In this document: piece by piece, positions 1-5,306 of the stretch | How positions within the stretch are numbered: the first letter of the stretch is position 1 | Layout: each line of letters begins with the position of its first letter | From: Bradyrhizobium sp. | GTDB taxonomy: Bacteria > Pseudomonadota > Alphaproteobacteria > Rhizobiales > Xanthobacteraceae | Direction of reading: 5' to 3' | NCBI GenBank assembly: GCA_028290305.1 | Contig: JAQGKC010000143.1 | Coordinates: 1-6,790, forward strand | DNA length: 6,790 nt | The notes under the pieces: model-generated | The model's input: only the letters and a program-made list of their open reading frames with translations | What the model was told of the DNA's origin: nothing | Database searches by the model: none | Made by a program: the position numbers and the translations under genes

Positions 1-37
1 TGAGGAGCCCGCCGCAGGCGGGCGTCTCGAAGGATGG
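1..37. repeat. REP-like palindromic repeat, copy A (left end cut by window)
   Basis: A perfect 7-bp stem (GCCCGCC at 7-13, GGCGGGC at 17-23) with a 3-base loop sits between TGAGGA and TCTCGAAGGATGG. From memory, units of the form CTCATCCTGAGGA, GC stem, TCTCGAAGGATG are abundant between genes in Bradyrhizobium and relatives. The unit overlaps the end of the GIY-YIG reading frame and supplies its last 13 visible codons. A diverged copy in the opposite orientation lies at 341-376. Confidence 0.75.
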
Positions 38-327
38 CGTGACTTGCGCTCTGCGAGTTTCTGCAGCAATGCAAAGTCACCTCGGATGAATGCCTCTTTC
101 TTCGCGCGACTCCATTTCTTCAGCTTGCGCTCGCTTTCGATCGCATCCGTAATTCGATCGAACCATTGCGAGAAAATCAGCTCAACGGGCCTGCGAGATG
201 CAGTATAGCCTTGGAACGCCCCGGCATTGTGCTGGGCCATTCTGCTTTCGAGGGACTCGCGGGTGGTCCCGACATAGTAGCTGCCGTCAGAACATCTGAG
301 GATGTAAAGCCATGCTCCGTCTGTCAT
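1..327 (-). CDS. GIY-YIG nuclease family protein, partial (3' end beyond window)
   Basis: Reading the minus strand from the ATG at 325-327 gives 109 codons with no stop before the left edge, so the gene is incomplete here. The protein starts MTDGAWLYILRCSDGSYYVG. LYI (residues 7-9) and YVG (18-20) stand for the GIY and YIG motifs, R29 is the usual conserved arginine, and E66 in the ERKLKKW segment fits the metal-binding catalytic glutamate. This is the small single-domain type (COG2827, YhbQ-like), normally about 80-110 residues. Members have a nuclease fold, but the cellular role of most is unknown. The domain appears complete by about residue 95. Residues 97-109 (RHPSRRPPAAGSS) are encoded by a palindromic repeat, so the original stop was probably lost or lies just outside. 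A G-rich stretch upstream could serve as ribosome binding site but is not a clear one. Family assignment is strong; function is open. Confidence 0.88.
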   Translation of the reverse strand, partial: MTDGAWLYILRCSDGSYYVGTTRESLESRMAQHNAGAFQGYTASRRPVELIFSQWFDRITDAIESERKLKKWSRAKKEAFIRGDFALLQKLAERKSRHPSRRPPAAGSS

Positions 328-340
328 TGCCGAACCCGCC

Positions 341-376
341 CCATCTTGCGAGACGCAGCCAAGACGCCGCTCCTCA
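341..376. repeat. Diverged REP-like repeat, copy B, inverted relative to copy A
   Basis: Compared with the reverse complement of bases 1-37, the outer parts are kept: CCATC at 341-345, CGAGACGC at 349-356 and CTCCTCA at 370-376. The central GC stem has decayed. Copies A and B therefore face each other around the GIY-YIG gene. Assignment rests on the flanking blocks only; about two thirds of positions agree by eye. Confidence 0.5.
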
Positions 377-392
377 TTGTCCTGACCACTTA

Positions 393-620
393 CCTCATCC
401 TGAGAGTATGACCGAAAAAGCGTCCTGCATTTCCAGTCTCTTTCTAACCACTTGAAAATAATTCTATTTTCGTCATGGCCGGGCTTGACCCGGCCATCCA
501 CGTCTTTCTTGCTGCTCCACCGCTAAGACGTGGATGCTCGGCACAAGGCCGGGCATGACGAGTCGCGCTAGAATTCCTTATTCCATTGGCTGCATTTTGA
601 GTCAGACTCTCAGGATGAGG
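393..620. repeat. Inverted repeat pair bracketing a 228-bp segment
   Basis: CCTCATCCTGAGAGTATGA (393-411) recurs as its reverse complement at 602-620 with one mismatch in 19. Weaker similarity continues inward to about 425 and 588. The pair encloses the double-hairpin element at 471-560, giving a MITE-like shape, but no target-site duplication is visible outside the ends. The CTCATCCTGAG core is also the edge of the repeat family of copies A and B, so this may simply be two oppositely oriented REP fragments. Confidence 0.6.
471..560. repeat. Double-hairpin palindromic element 1
   Basis: The arms 471-506 and 525-560 are inverted copies matching at 30 of 36 positions, separated by 18 bases. 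Each arm also folds alone: ATGGCCGGG/CCCGGCCAT (475-483, 489-497) around CTTGA on the left, and ATGCTCGG/CCGGGCAT with one wobble on the right. GTC precedes and CCA follows the left hairpin; TGG precedes and GAC follows the right one. The elements at 5217-5297 and 6495-6593 share this plan. The type is familiar from Bradyrhizobium intergenic DNA. Confidence 0.85.
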
Positions 621-642
621 TCAGTATTTTCCTCAGGAGACT

Positions 643-668
643 CTGAGCAGGCCGCGGCGCCTGCTCAG
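643..668. other. Perfect 10-bp stem-loop 139 bp upstream of cioA
   Basis: CTGAGCAGGC (643-652) pairs exactly with GCCTGCTCAG (659-668) across a 6-base loop. There is no T-run on either side, so it is not an intrinsic terminator. It could be an operator, part of the cioA leader, or a degenerate repeat. Extra CTCAG copies at 609-613 and 632-636 could compete for the same CTGAG arm. Confidence 0.45.
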
Positions 669-806
669 CGCCTCAAGCCGATCGACGTCAATGCGAACGC
701 GCGCCGCACCATCGTAAAGCAGTTGGCGGGAACATCGGGTTCGTGCAATCGCGATATCCTCGCCATGGCTGGCATGCTAGATACGCGGACGATCCAACCT
801 TGACGG

Positions 807-2222
807 ATGGCCGTGATGTTCGAGGGCTGGGATGCCGTGGAATTGGCCCGGGCGCAGTTCGCTTTCACGATGTCGTTTCACATCGTGTTTCCGGCGTTCT
901 CGATCGGACTTGCCAGCTATCTCGCGGTGCTTGAAGCGCTCTGGCTGTGGACCGGGCGCGAGGTCTTCATCAACCTGTTCAATTACTGGCTGAAGATCTT
1001 CGCGGTCGGCTTCGGCATGGGCGTGGTGTCGGGCATCGTGATATCCTACCAGCTCGGCACCAACTGGTCGGCCTACGCCGACAAGACCGGCCCCATTGTA
1101 GGCCCGCTGATGGCCTATGAGGTGCTGACCGCCTTCTTCCTCGAATCGGGCTTTCTCGGCGTCATGCTGTTCGGGCTGAAGCGGGTCGGCCCGAAACTGC
1201 ATTTCCTCGCCACCTTGATGGTCGCCGTCGGCACGCTGTTTTCCGCCTTCTGGATTCTTTCCGCCAATTCCTGGATGCAGACACCGGCCGGCTACGCCGT
1301 CAACGCCGACGGGCAGTTCGTCCCCGCCGACTGGCTCAAGATCATCTTCAATCCATCGTTTCCCTACCGCCTCGTACATATGGTGCTGGCAGCCTATCTC
1401 ACGACCGCGCTCGTGGTCGGCGCCGTCGGCGCGTTTCACCTGCTGCGTGATCAGCATCTTCCAGGTCCGCGGGTGATGTTTTCGAGGGCAATGTGGATGG
1501 CGACGCTGGTGGCGCCGATCCAGATTCTCGCCGGCGATCAGCACGGCCTCAACACTTTGGAGCATCAGCCCGCCAAGGTGATGGCAATGGAGGGCCATTA
1601 CCAGAGTCACCCGAACGGCGCGCCGCTGGTCTTGTTCGGCCTGCCCGATCAAGCCGCGGGCAAGATCAGATATTCAATCGAAATTCCAAAGCTGTCCTCG
1701 CTTGTCCTGAAGCACTCACTCGATGCGCCGCTCGCAGGCCTCGACACCGTGCCGCGCGAAAACTGGCCGCCGGTGCCGATCACATTCTGGTCGTTCCGGA
1801 TCATGGTCGGAATGGGATTTTTGATATTGGCACTCGGCCTGTTCAGCCTGTGGACGCGCTGGCGCGGCACGCTTTACGAAACCCGGTTGCTGCACATGTT
1901 CGCGATGGTGATGGGCCCCGCGGGTTTCATTGCGGTGATCGCGGGCTGGGTCACTACCGAGACCGGGCGGCAACCGTTCACGGTGTATGGACTATTGCGA
2001 ACGGTTGAGTCCGCCTCGCCGCTCGCGGCTCCTGCGGTCGGCTCGTCGCTGCTGGCCTTCGTCATCGTCTATTTCATCGTGTATACGGCGGGCCTGACCT
2101 ATCTGTTCCGGCTGATGGCATCGCCGCCACATCCCGGCGAAGAGGGCCCGAGCGGCGATCTGCCGGCCCACGCCGCGGGCATCACGCCCGCAGCCGGCGC
2201 AGTAGCGCGAGGGTCTGCCTGA
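807..2222 (+). CDS. cioA: Cyanide-insensitive bd-type ubiquinol oxidase subunit I
   Basis: Quinol-oxidising, heme-carrying subunit of a cytochrome bd-type terminal oxidase; with CioB it oxidises ubiquinol and reduces O2 to water in the inner membrane. Residues equivalent to known E. coli CydA ones are present: heme ligands H25, H191 and M333 (in FRIMVG), E105 and E113 near the di-heme site, and K257 and E262 in the quinol loop. E385 and R388 lie in the GRQP signature. The loop is the short type and total length is 471 residues against about 520 for E. coli CydA, which points to the CIO branch. The signature reads GRQPF rather than the usual GRQPW. The last 32 residues are a Pro/Gly/Ala-rich tail. 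A TGA in frame at 801-803 limits the start to 807 or the ATG at 816; neither has a good SD. It overlaps cioB by one base, implying coupled translation. No regulator site was recognised. Confidence 0.96.
   Translation: MAVMFEGWDAVELARAQFAFTMSFHIVFPAFSIGLASYLAVLEALWLWTGREVFINLFNYWLKIFAVGFGMGVVSGIVISYQLGTNWSAYADKTGPIVGPLMAYEVLTAFFLESGFLGVMLFGLKRVGPKLHFLATLMVAVGTLFSAFWILSANSWMQTPAGYAVNADGQFVPADWLKIIFNPSFPYRLVHMVLAAYLTTALVVGAVGAFHLLRDQHLPGPRVMFSRAMWMATLVAPIQILAGDQHGLNTLEHQPAKVMAMEGHYQSHPNGAPLVLFGLPDQAAGKIRYSIEIPKLSSLVLKHSLDAPLAGLDTVPRENWPPVPITFWSFRIMVGMGFLILALGLFSLWTRWRGTLYETRLLHMFAMVMGPAGFIAVIAGWVTTETGRQPFTVYGLLRTVESASPLAAPAVGSSLLAFVIVYFIVYTAGLTYLFRLMASPPHPGEEGPSGDLPAHAAGITPAAGAVARGSA
2209..2213 (+). 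promoter_or_regulatory. Ribosome binding site of cioB
   Basis: GAGGG lies 8 bases before the cioB ATG and inside the last codons of cioA. Together with the TGATG overlap at 2220-2224 it fixes the cioB start and supports translational coupling. Confidence 0.7.
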
Positions 2223-3232
2223 TGACCGCCGCCGACATTGCAACCATCTGGGCGTTCATCATCGCGTTCGCGGTGTTCGTCTATATCGTGATGGACGGCT
2301 TCGATCTCGGCCTCGGCATTTTGTACCCCCTGTTTCCGAACAAGGCCGATCGCGACGTGATCATGAGCAGCGTCGCGCCGGTCTGGGATGGCAACGAAAC
2401 CTGGCTGGTGCTCGGCGGCGGCGGCCTGATGGCGGCGTTTCCGCTGGCTTACGCGGTGGTGATGCCGGCGCTCTACACGCCCATGATCGCGATGCTGATC
2501 GGCCTGATATTTCGCGGCGTTGCCTTCGAATTTCGCTGGCGGACGACGCAGAGCAAGCGAAACCGTTGGGATATCGCGTTTGCCGGTGGATCGCTGCTGG
2601 CGGCGCTGGCGCAGGGAGTTGCACTCGGCGCGATATTGCAGGGCGTGCATGTCGAGGGGCGTCATTATGCCGGCGGCTGGTGGGACTGGCTGACGCCGTT
2701 CAGTATTTTGACGGGCCTCGCATTGGTGGTCGGTTACGCCTTGCTCGGCGCGACATGGCTGGTGCTGAAGACCGAGGGCGGGCTTTGCGACAAGGCCTAT
2801 GCCTTGAGCTGGTGGCTATTGTTCGCGATGCTGGGCGCCATCGGCGCAGTCAGCATCGCCACGCCGTTCCTCCACGTTCAATATGCGCAGCGTTGGTTCA
2901 CCTGGCCAAACGTCATCCTGACCGCGCCGGTACCGATCGCGGTTGCCGTCGTTACCGTTCTGTTGCTGCGCAGCCTCGCAAACAAGCAGGACTATCGGCC
3001 GTTCTTTCTGTCGCTGGCGCTGTTCGCGCTGTCCTATGCCGGCCTCGGTATCAGCATGTGGCCCTACATCGTGCCGCAGAGCATCACCATCTGGCAGGCG
3101 GCATCGCCCGAGAATAGCCAGATCTTCATGCTGGTCGGCGTTGCCTTCCTGATACCGCTTATTCTCGGTTACACCTCGTGGGCCTATTGGGTATTCCGCG
3201 GCAAGGTAAGGGCCGGAAGCGGCTATCATTGA
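2222..3232 (+). CDS. cioB: Cyanide-insensitive bd-type ubiquinol oxidase subunit II
   Basis: Second structural subunit of the bd-type quinol oxidase, a polytopic inner-membrane protein that pairs with CioA. At 336 residues it has the CIO-type subunit II length. Family motifs are intact: DGFDLG (25-30), the VAPVWDGNETWLV block (51-63) with D56 matching the proton-path aspartate of E. coli CydB (D58), and FRGVAFEFR (97-105) on the second helix pair. About eight hydrophobic segments follow one another to the C-terminus. The start overlaps the cioA stop as TGATG, and its own stop overlaps the next ATG in the same way. The three genes thus form one transcription and translation unit. No cydDC-type exporter genes occur in this window. 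Confidence 0.96.
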   Translation: MTAADIATIWAFIIAFAVFVYIVMDGFDLGLGILYPLFPNKADRDVIMSSVAPVWDGNETWLVLGGGGLMAAFPLAYAVVMPALYTPMIAMLIGLIFRGVAFEFRWRTTQSKRNRWDIAFAGGSLLAALAQGVALGAILQGVHVEGRHYAGGWWDWLTPFSILTGLALVVGYALLGATWLVLKTEGGLCDKAYALSWWLLFAMLGAIGAVSIATPFLHVQYAQRWFTWPNVILTAPVPIAVAVVTVLLLRSLANKQDYRPFFLSLALFALSYAGLGISMWPYIVPQSITIWQAASPENSQIFMLVGVAFLIPLILGYTSWAYWVFRGKVRAGSGYH

Positions 3233-3360
3233 TGCGTCAGAAGCAAAACCAGCGACCGCTGACGCAGCGCCTGCTGTGGTTCGCCGCCCTTTGGCTTGCA
3301 GGAGTCGGCACCGTCGCAATCGTGGCCTATGGCTTGAGGCTTTGGATTGCGCCGAAGTGA
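3232..3360 (+). CDS. DUF2474-type small membrane subunit of the bd oxidase
   Basis: A 42-residue protein starting MRQKQNQRPLTQRLLWFAAL. It has a basic N-terminus, one transmembrane helix (about residues 14-38) with the WLAGVG pattern, and a short charged end. This matches the DUF2474 proteins found after cioAB in many proteobacteria. They occupy the position that CydX has after cydAB in E. coli, where it stabilises the hemes. A similar role here is inference; sequence kinship to CydX is not evident. The ATG at 3232 is preferred over an in-frame ATG at 3178 because it gives the same TGATG overlap seen between cioA and cioB and the expected length. The SD is weak (GGAA 13-16 bases upstream), consistent with coupling to cioB translation. 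Genes this short are often missed by automated annotation. Confidence 0.88.
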   Translation: MRQKQNQRPLTQRLLWFAALWLAGVGTVAIVAYGLRLWIAPK

Positions 3361-3433
3361 GGCTTTTAGGACACGGTTTTGGCGATCTTCAATTCATGAA
3401 ATTGAAAGCATTCCAGCGAGATATCCGGATTGC

Positions 3434-3476
3434 TTGCCATCACGCCATCCCTGAGATTTGATGGTGTGAGTGGCAA
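3434..3476. other. Long stem-loop in the leader of the L,D-transpeptidase gene
   Basis: Bases 3434-3449 pair with 3460-3476: TTGCCA with TGGCAA and TCACGCCATC with GATGGTGTGA. There is one G-T wobble, one bulged G (3470) and a 10-base loop. It ends 42 bases before the ATG at 3519. Neither side has a T-run, so a rho-independent terminator is unlikely. It may be a 5' leader structure, an operator-like palindrome, or help end the cio transcript in another way. A small AT hairpin (3388-3406) lies just upstream. Confidence 0.5.
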
Positions 3477-3506
3477 ACGGTGATACATATTCGGCAGCGC
3501 CAACCT

Positions 3507-3510
3507 GGAG
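3507..3510 (+). promoter_or_regulatory. Ribosome binding site deciding the L,D-transpeptidase start
   Basis: GGAG lies 8 bases before the ATG at 3519. The upstream in-frame ATG at 3480 has no such site and would put a polar 13-residue stretch before the signal peptide, so 3519 is chosen. Confidence 0.75.
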
Positions 3511-3518
3511 AGCTTTGT

Positions 3519-4112
3519 ATGATCAAGTTTCGGCACCTGATCTGGATGATGATTGCCGCGGCCGGCCTGATGCTTTCGGTCTCGCAGAGCTTTGCCCAGC
3601 AGCCCGATGTCGGCGACCAGCCCGGACTTATGCCCGATGACTCCGTGGAATTGGACCCGGAATACCGCAAGCAAATGGTGTACTACCGCACGACCGAGGC
3701 GCCGGGCACCATCATTATCTCGACGGCGGAACGGCATCTCTATCTGATCCAGGGCAACGGCCGTGCGCTGCGCTATGGCATCGGTGTCGGCCGCGATGGA
3801 TTTCAGTGGCAGGGATTGCTGAACATTTCGCGTAAAGCGGAATGGCCGGACTGGACGCCTCCGCCGGAGATGATCGCGCGCCAGCCCTATCTGCCGCGCT
3901 TCATGGCCGGCGGCCCCGGCAACCCGCTCGGCGCCCGCGCGATGTATCTCGGCTCGACCGTCTATCGCATCCACGGCACCAACCAGCCGCAAACAATTGG
4001 CACCGCCATTTCGTCCGGCTGCTTCCGGCTGGTCAATGCCGACGTGGCCGATCTCTATGATCGCGTCCCGGTCGGCACCAAGGTCATCGTGCGGCAGAAG
4101 CCCGAATTGTAA
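3519..4112 (+). CDS. Periplasmic L,D-transpeptidase (YkuD/ErfK family)
   Basis: A 197-residue enzyme of the YkuD fold, the family that makes 3-3 peptidoglycan cross-links or attaches proteins to peptidoglycan through a cysteine nucleophile. Residues 1-26 are a signal peptide (basic MIKFRH, hydrophobic core, SFA before QQ), placing it in the periplasm; no lipobox is seen. The catalytic domain spans about residues 64-193. H152-G153-T154 and the SSGCFR motif with C168 and R170 form the active site. The position that is usually histidine in SHGC is serine here, a variant I recall from other alphaproteobacterial members. The context does not reveal its substrate. A leader stem-loop precedes it, and 56 bases separate it from the following gene, so co-transcription is possible. 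Family is clear; the exact reaction is inferred. Confidence 0.92.
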   Translation: MIKFRHLIWMMIAAAGLMLSVSQSFAQQPDVGDQPGLMPDDSVELDPEYRKQMVYYRTTEAPGTIIISTAERHLYLIQGNGRALRYGIGVGRDGFQWQGLLNISRKAEWPDWTPPPEMIARQPYLPRFMAGGPGNPLGARAMYLGSTVYRIHGTNQPQTIGTAISSGCFRLVNADVADLYDRVPVGTKVIVRQKPEL

Positions 4113-4168
4113 CCGCCACACCACTTTGATGGCCGATCTATTTTCCCTGACATTGGCGAGAGAAAATC

Positions 4169-5206
4169 ATGCGGACATTTCGAGGCGGCCTTCTGATCGG
4201 GCTGGCGATCGCATTCGCGATCGCGGCTGCCGCCGTCACCTATGAACGATATGACACCCGGACTTTGAAACGGACGATCCGGCGCGGCGAGGTGCTGTGC
4301 GGCGTCAATACCGGCCTGCCCGGCTTCTCGATTCCCGACGACAAGGGCAACTGGACCGGTTTCGATGTGGATTTTTGCCGTGCGGTAGCAGCAGCCATCT
4401 TCGACGATCCGAAAAAAGCAAAATTCATTCCGCTCGATGCCAACGAGCGGTTCAAGGAATTGCAGAACCGCAAGGTCGACATTCTCTCCCGCAACTCGAC
4501 ATGGAGCATGTCGCGAGAGACGTCCTACGACCTCTATTTCCCGGCCGTAGCTTATTATGACGGCGAAGGATTTATGGTGCCGAGGGCACGAAACATCGAT
4601 TCGGCGCTGGCGCTCGATGGCAGCAAGGTGTGCGTGCAGGCGGAGACGACGACGCAGCTCAACCTCGCCGACTATTTCCGCGCCAACAACATGAAATACC
4701 AGGAGATGAAATTCGGAAAATTGGACGAAGTCATCAAGGCCTATGATTCCGGCCAATGCGACACGCTGACCGCCGACGTCTCCCAGCTCTATGCGCTGCG
4801 GCTGAACCTCGGAAAGCCGGGCGACCACGTCATCCTTCCGGATGTCATTTCAAAGGAACCGCTGGCGCCTGTGGTGCGGGAGCGGGACGACGACTGGATG
4901 TTGATCGTGAAGTGGACGTTGTATGCGATGATCAACGCCGAAGAACTCGGCATTACCTCGAAGAACATCGACGAGGCGCTGAAGTCGAAGAAACCCGACG
5001 TGATGCGGCTGGTCGGGACCGAAGGGACTTACGGCGAGGACCTTGGCCTGACCAAGGATTGGGCCGTGCGCATCATCCGGCATGTCGGCAATTACGGCGA
5101 AGTCTACGAACGCAATGTCGGCAGCGGATCGAAGCTCGGCATTCCCAGGGGACTGAATCAGCTCTGGAGCGCCGGCGGTATTCAATACGCGCCGCCGATC
5201 AGGTAA
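4169..5206 (+). CDS. AapJ/BztA-like amino-acid ABC transporter substrate-binding protein
   Basis: A 345-residue periplasmic binding protein of the general L-amino-acid type. The family blocks are in order: CGVNTGLPGFSIPDDKGNWT from residue 44, GFDVDFCRAVAAAIF (64-78), ILSRNSTWSMSRE (105-117), GSKVCVQAETTTQLNLADYF (151-170), QCDTLTADVSQLYALR (196-211) and the C-terminal VGNYGEVYERN with GIPRGLNQLWSAGGIQYAPP. The N-terminus has a hydrophobic stretch (about 7-23) that is a signal peptide or, since no sharp cleavage site is seen, possibly a membrane anchor. Four cysteines (44, 70, 155, 197) may form disulfides. In aap/bzt loci the binding protein precedes two permease genes and an ATPase. Here the next gene is an unrelated one on the opposite strand, so the protein is an orphan that would need a transporter elsewhere. 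GGCGAGAG just upstream supports the ATG at 4169. Confidence 0.92.
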   Translation: MRTFRGGLLIGLAIAFAIAAAAVTYERYDTRTLKRTIRRGEVLCGVNTGLPGFSIPDDKGNWTGFDVDFCRAVAAAIFDDPKKAKFIPLDANERFKELQNRKVDILSRNSTWSMSRETSYDLYFPAVAYYDGEGFMVPRARNIDSALALDGSKVCVQAETTTQLNLADYFRANNMKYQEMKFGKLDEVIKAYDSGQCDTLTADVSQLYALRLNLGKPGDHVILPDVISKEPLAPVVRERDDDWMLIVKWTLYAMINAEELGITSKNIDEALKSKKPDVMRLVGTEGTYGEDLGLTKDWAVRIIRHVGNYGEVYERNVGSGSKLGIPRGLNQLWSAGGIQYAPPIR

Positions 5207-5216
5207 GTTCTCCCAA

Positions 5217-5297
5217 CGTCATTGCGGGGAGCGAAGCGACGAAGCAATCCAGTCCTTTCGTGGGGCTTTGGATTGCTTCGTTGCGCTCGCAATGACG
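5217..5297. repeat. Double-hairpin palindromic element 2, in a convergent gap
   Basis: Inverted arms at 5217-5252 and about 5268-5297; the right arm is a few bases shorter. Each arm folds by ATTGC/GCAAT: the left hairpin is framed by GTC and CCA, the right by TGG and GAC, as in the elements at 471-560 and 6495-6593. The unit fills most of the 100-bp gap between the binding protein gene and the acyl-CoA dehydrogenase gene, which end towards each other. It could help stop transcription from both sides, although there is no T-run. Confidence 0.85.
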
Positions 5298-5306
5298 GCT
5301 GTAGCC

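Larger units (their letters stand above)
328..806. other. 479-bp gene-free region, repeat-rich, upstream of cioA
   Basis: No convincing gene is seen between the GIY-YIG start and cioA. The short frames here have no SD, no family resemblance and arginine/proline-rich shadow composition. The stretch holds a diverged repeat (341-376), an inverted pair at 393-411 and 602-620, a double-hairpin element (471-560) and a perfect hairpin (643-668). The cioA promoter must lie in or near 620-806, but no convincing sigma-70 pair or FixK/Anr box (TTGAT-N4-ATCAA) was recognised. Confidence 0.7.

Noticed and set aside
166..411. 81-codon plus-strand frame opposite the GIY-YIG gene
   Set aside because: It is antisense to the clear GIY-YIG coding frame and has no motif of its own.
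682..695. Possible FixK/Anr box upstream of cioA
   Set aside because: Read on the minus strand it resembles TTGAC-N4-ATCGG, but the second half deviates from the ATCAA consensus at two bases, so it is not convincing.
778..783. TAGATA as a -10 box close to cioA
   Set aside because: No acceptable -35 hexamer lies 16-18 bases upstream, and a lone AT-rich hexamer is weak evidence.
534..803. 89-codon plus-strand frame before cioA
   Set aside because: It starts inside a palindromic repeat, runs through repeat and hairpin DNA, has no SD and no recognisable domain, and ends just before the cioA start.
777..1652. 291-codon open frame antisense to cioA
   Set aside because: It lies opposite a well-supported gene, is rich in His/Arg/Gly without recognisable domains, and has the composition expected of a reverse-frame shadow in GC-rich DNA.
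3178..3234. Earlier in-frame ATG giving a 60-residue DUF2474 protein
   Set aside because: It would extend 18 residues inside cioB with a polar leader unlike the family; the TGATG overlap at 3230-3234 is the better start.
3388..3406. AT-rich 7-bp hairpin after the cio operon as terminator
   Set aside because: The stem is weak and is not followed by a T-run, so a terminator call is not supported.
3366..4828. Long minus-strand frames opposite the transpeptidase and binding-protein genes (252 and 257 codons)
   Set aside because: Both oppose genes with intact family motifs, have no SD and show no family likeness; they are shadows.
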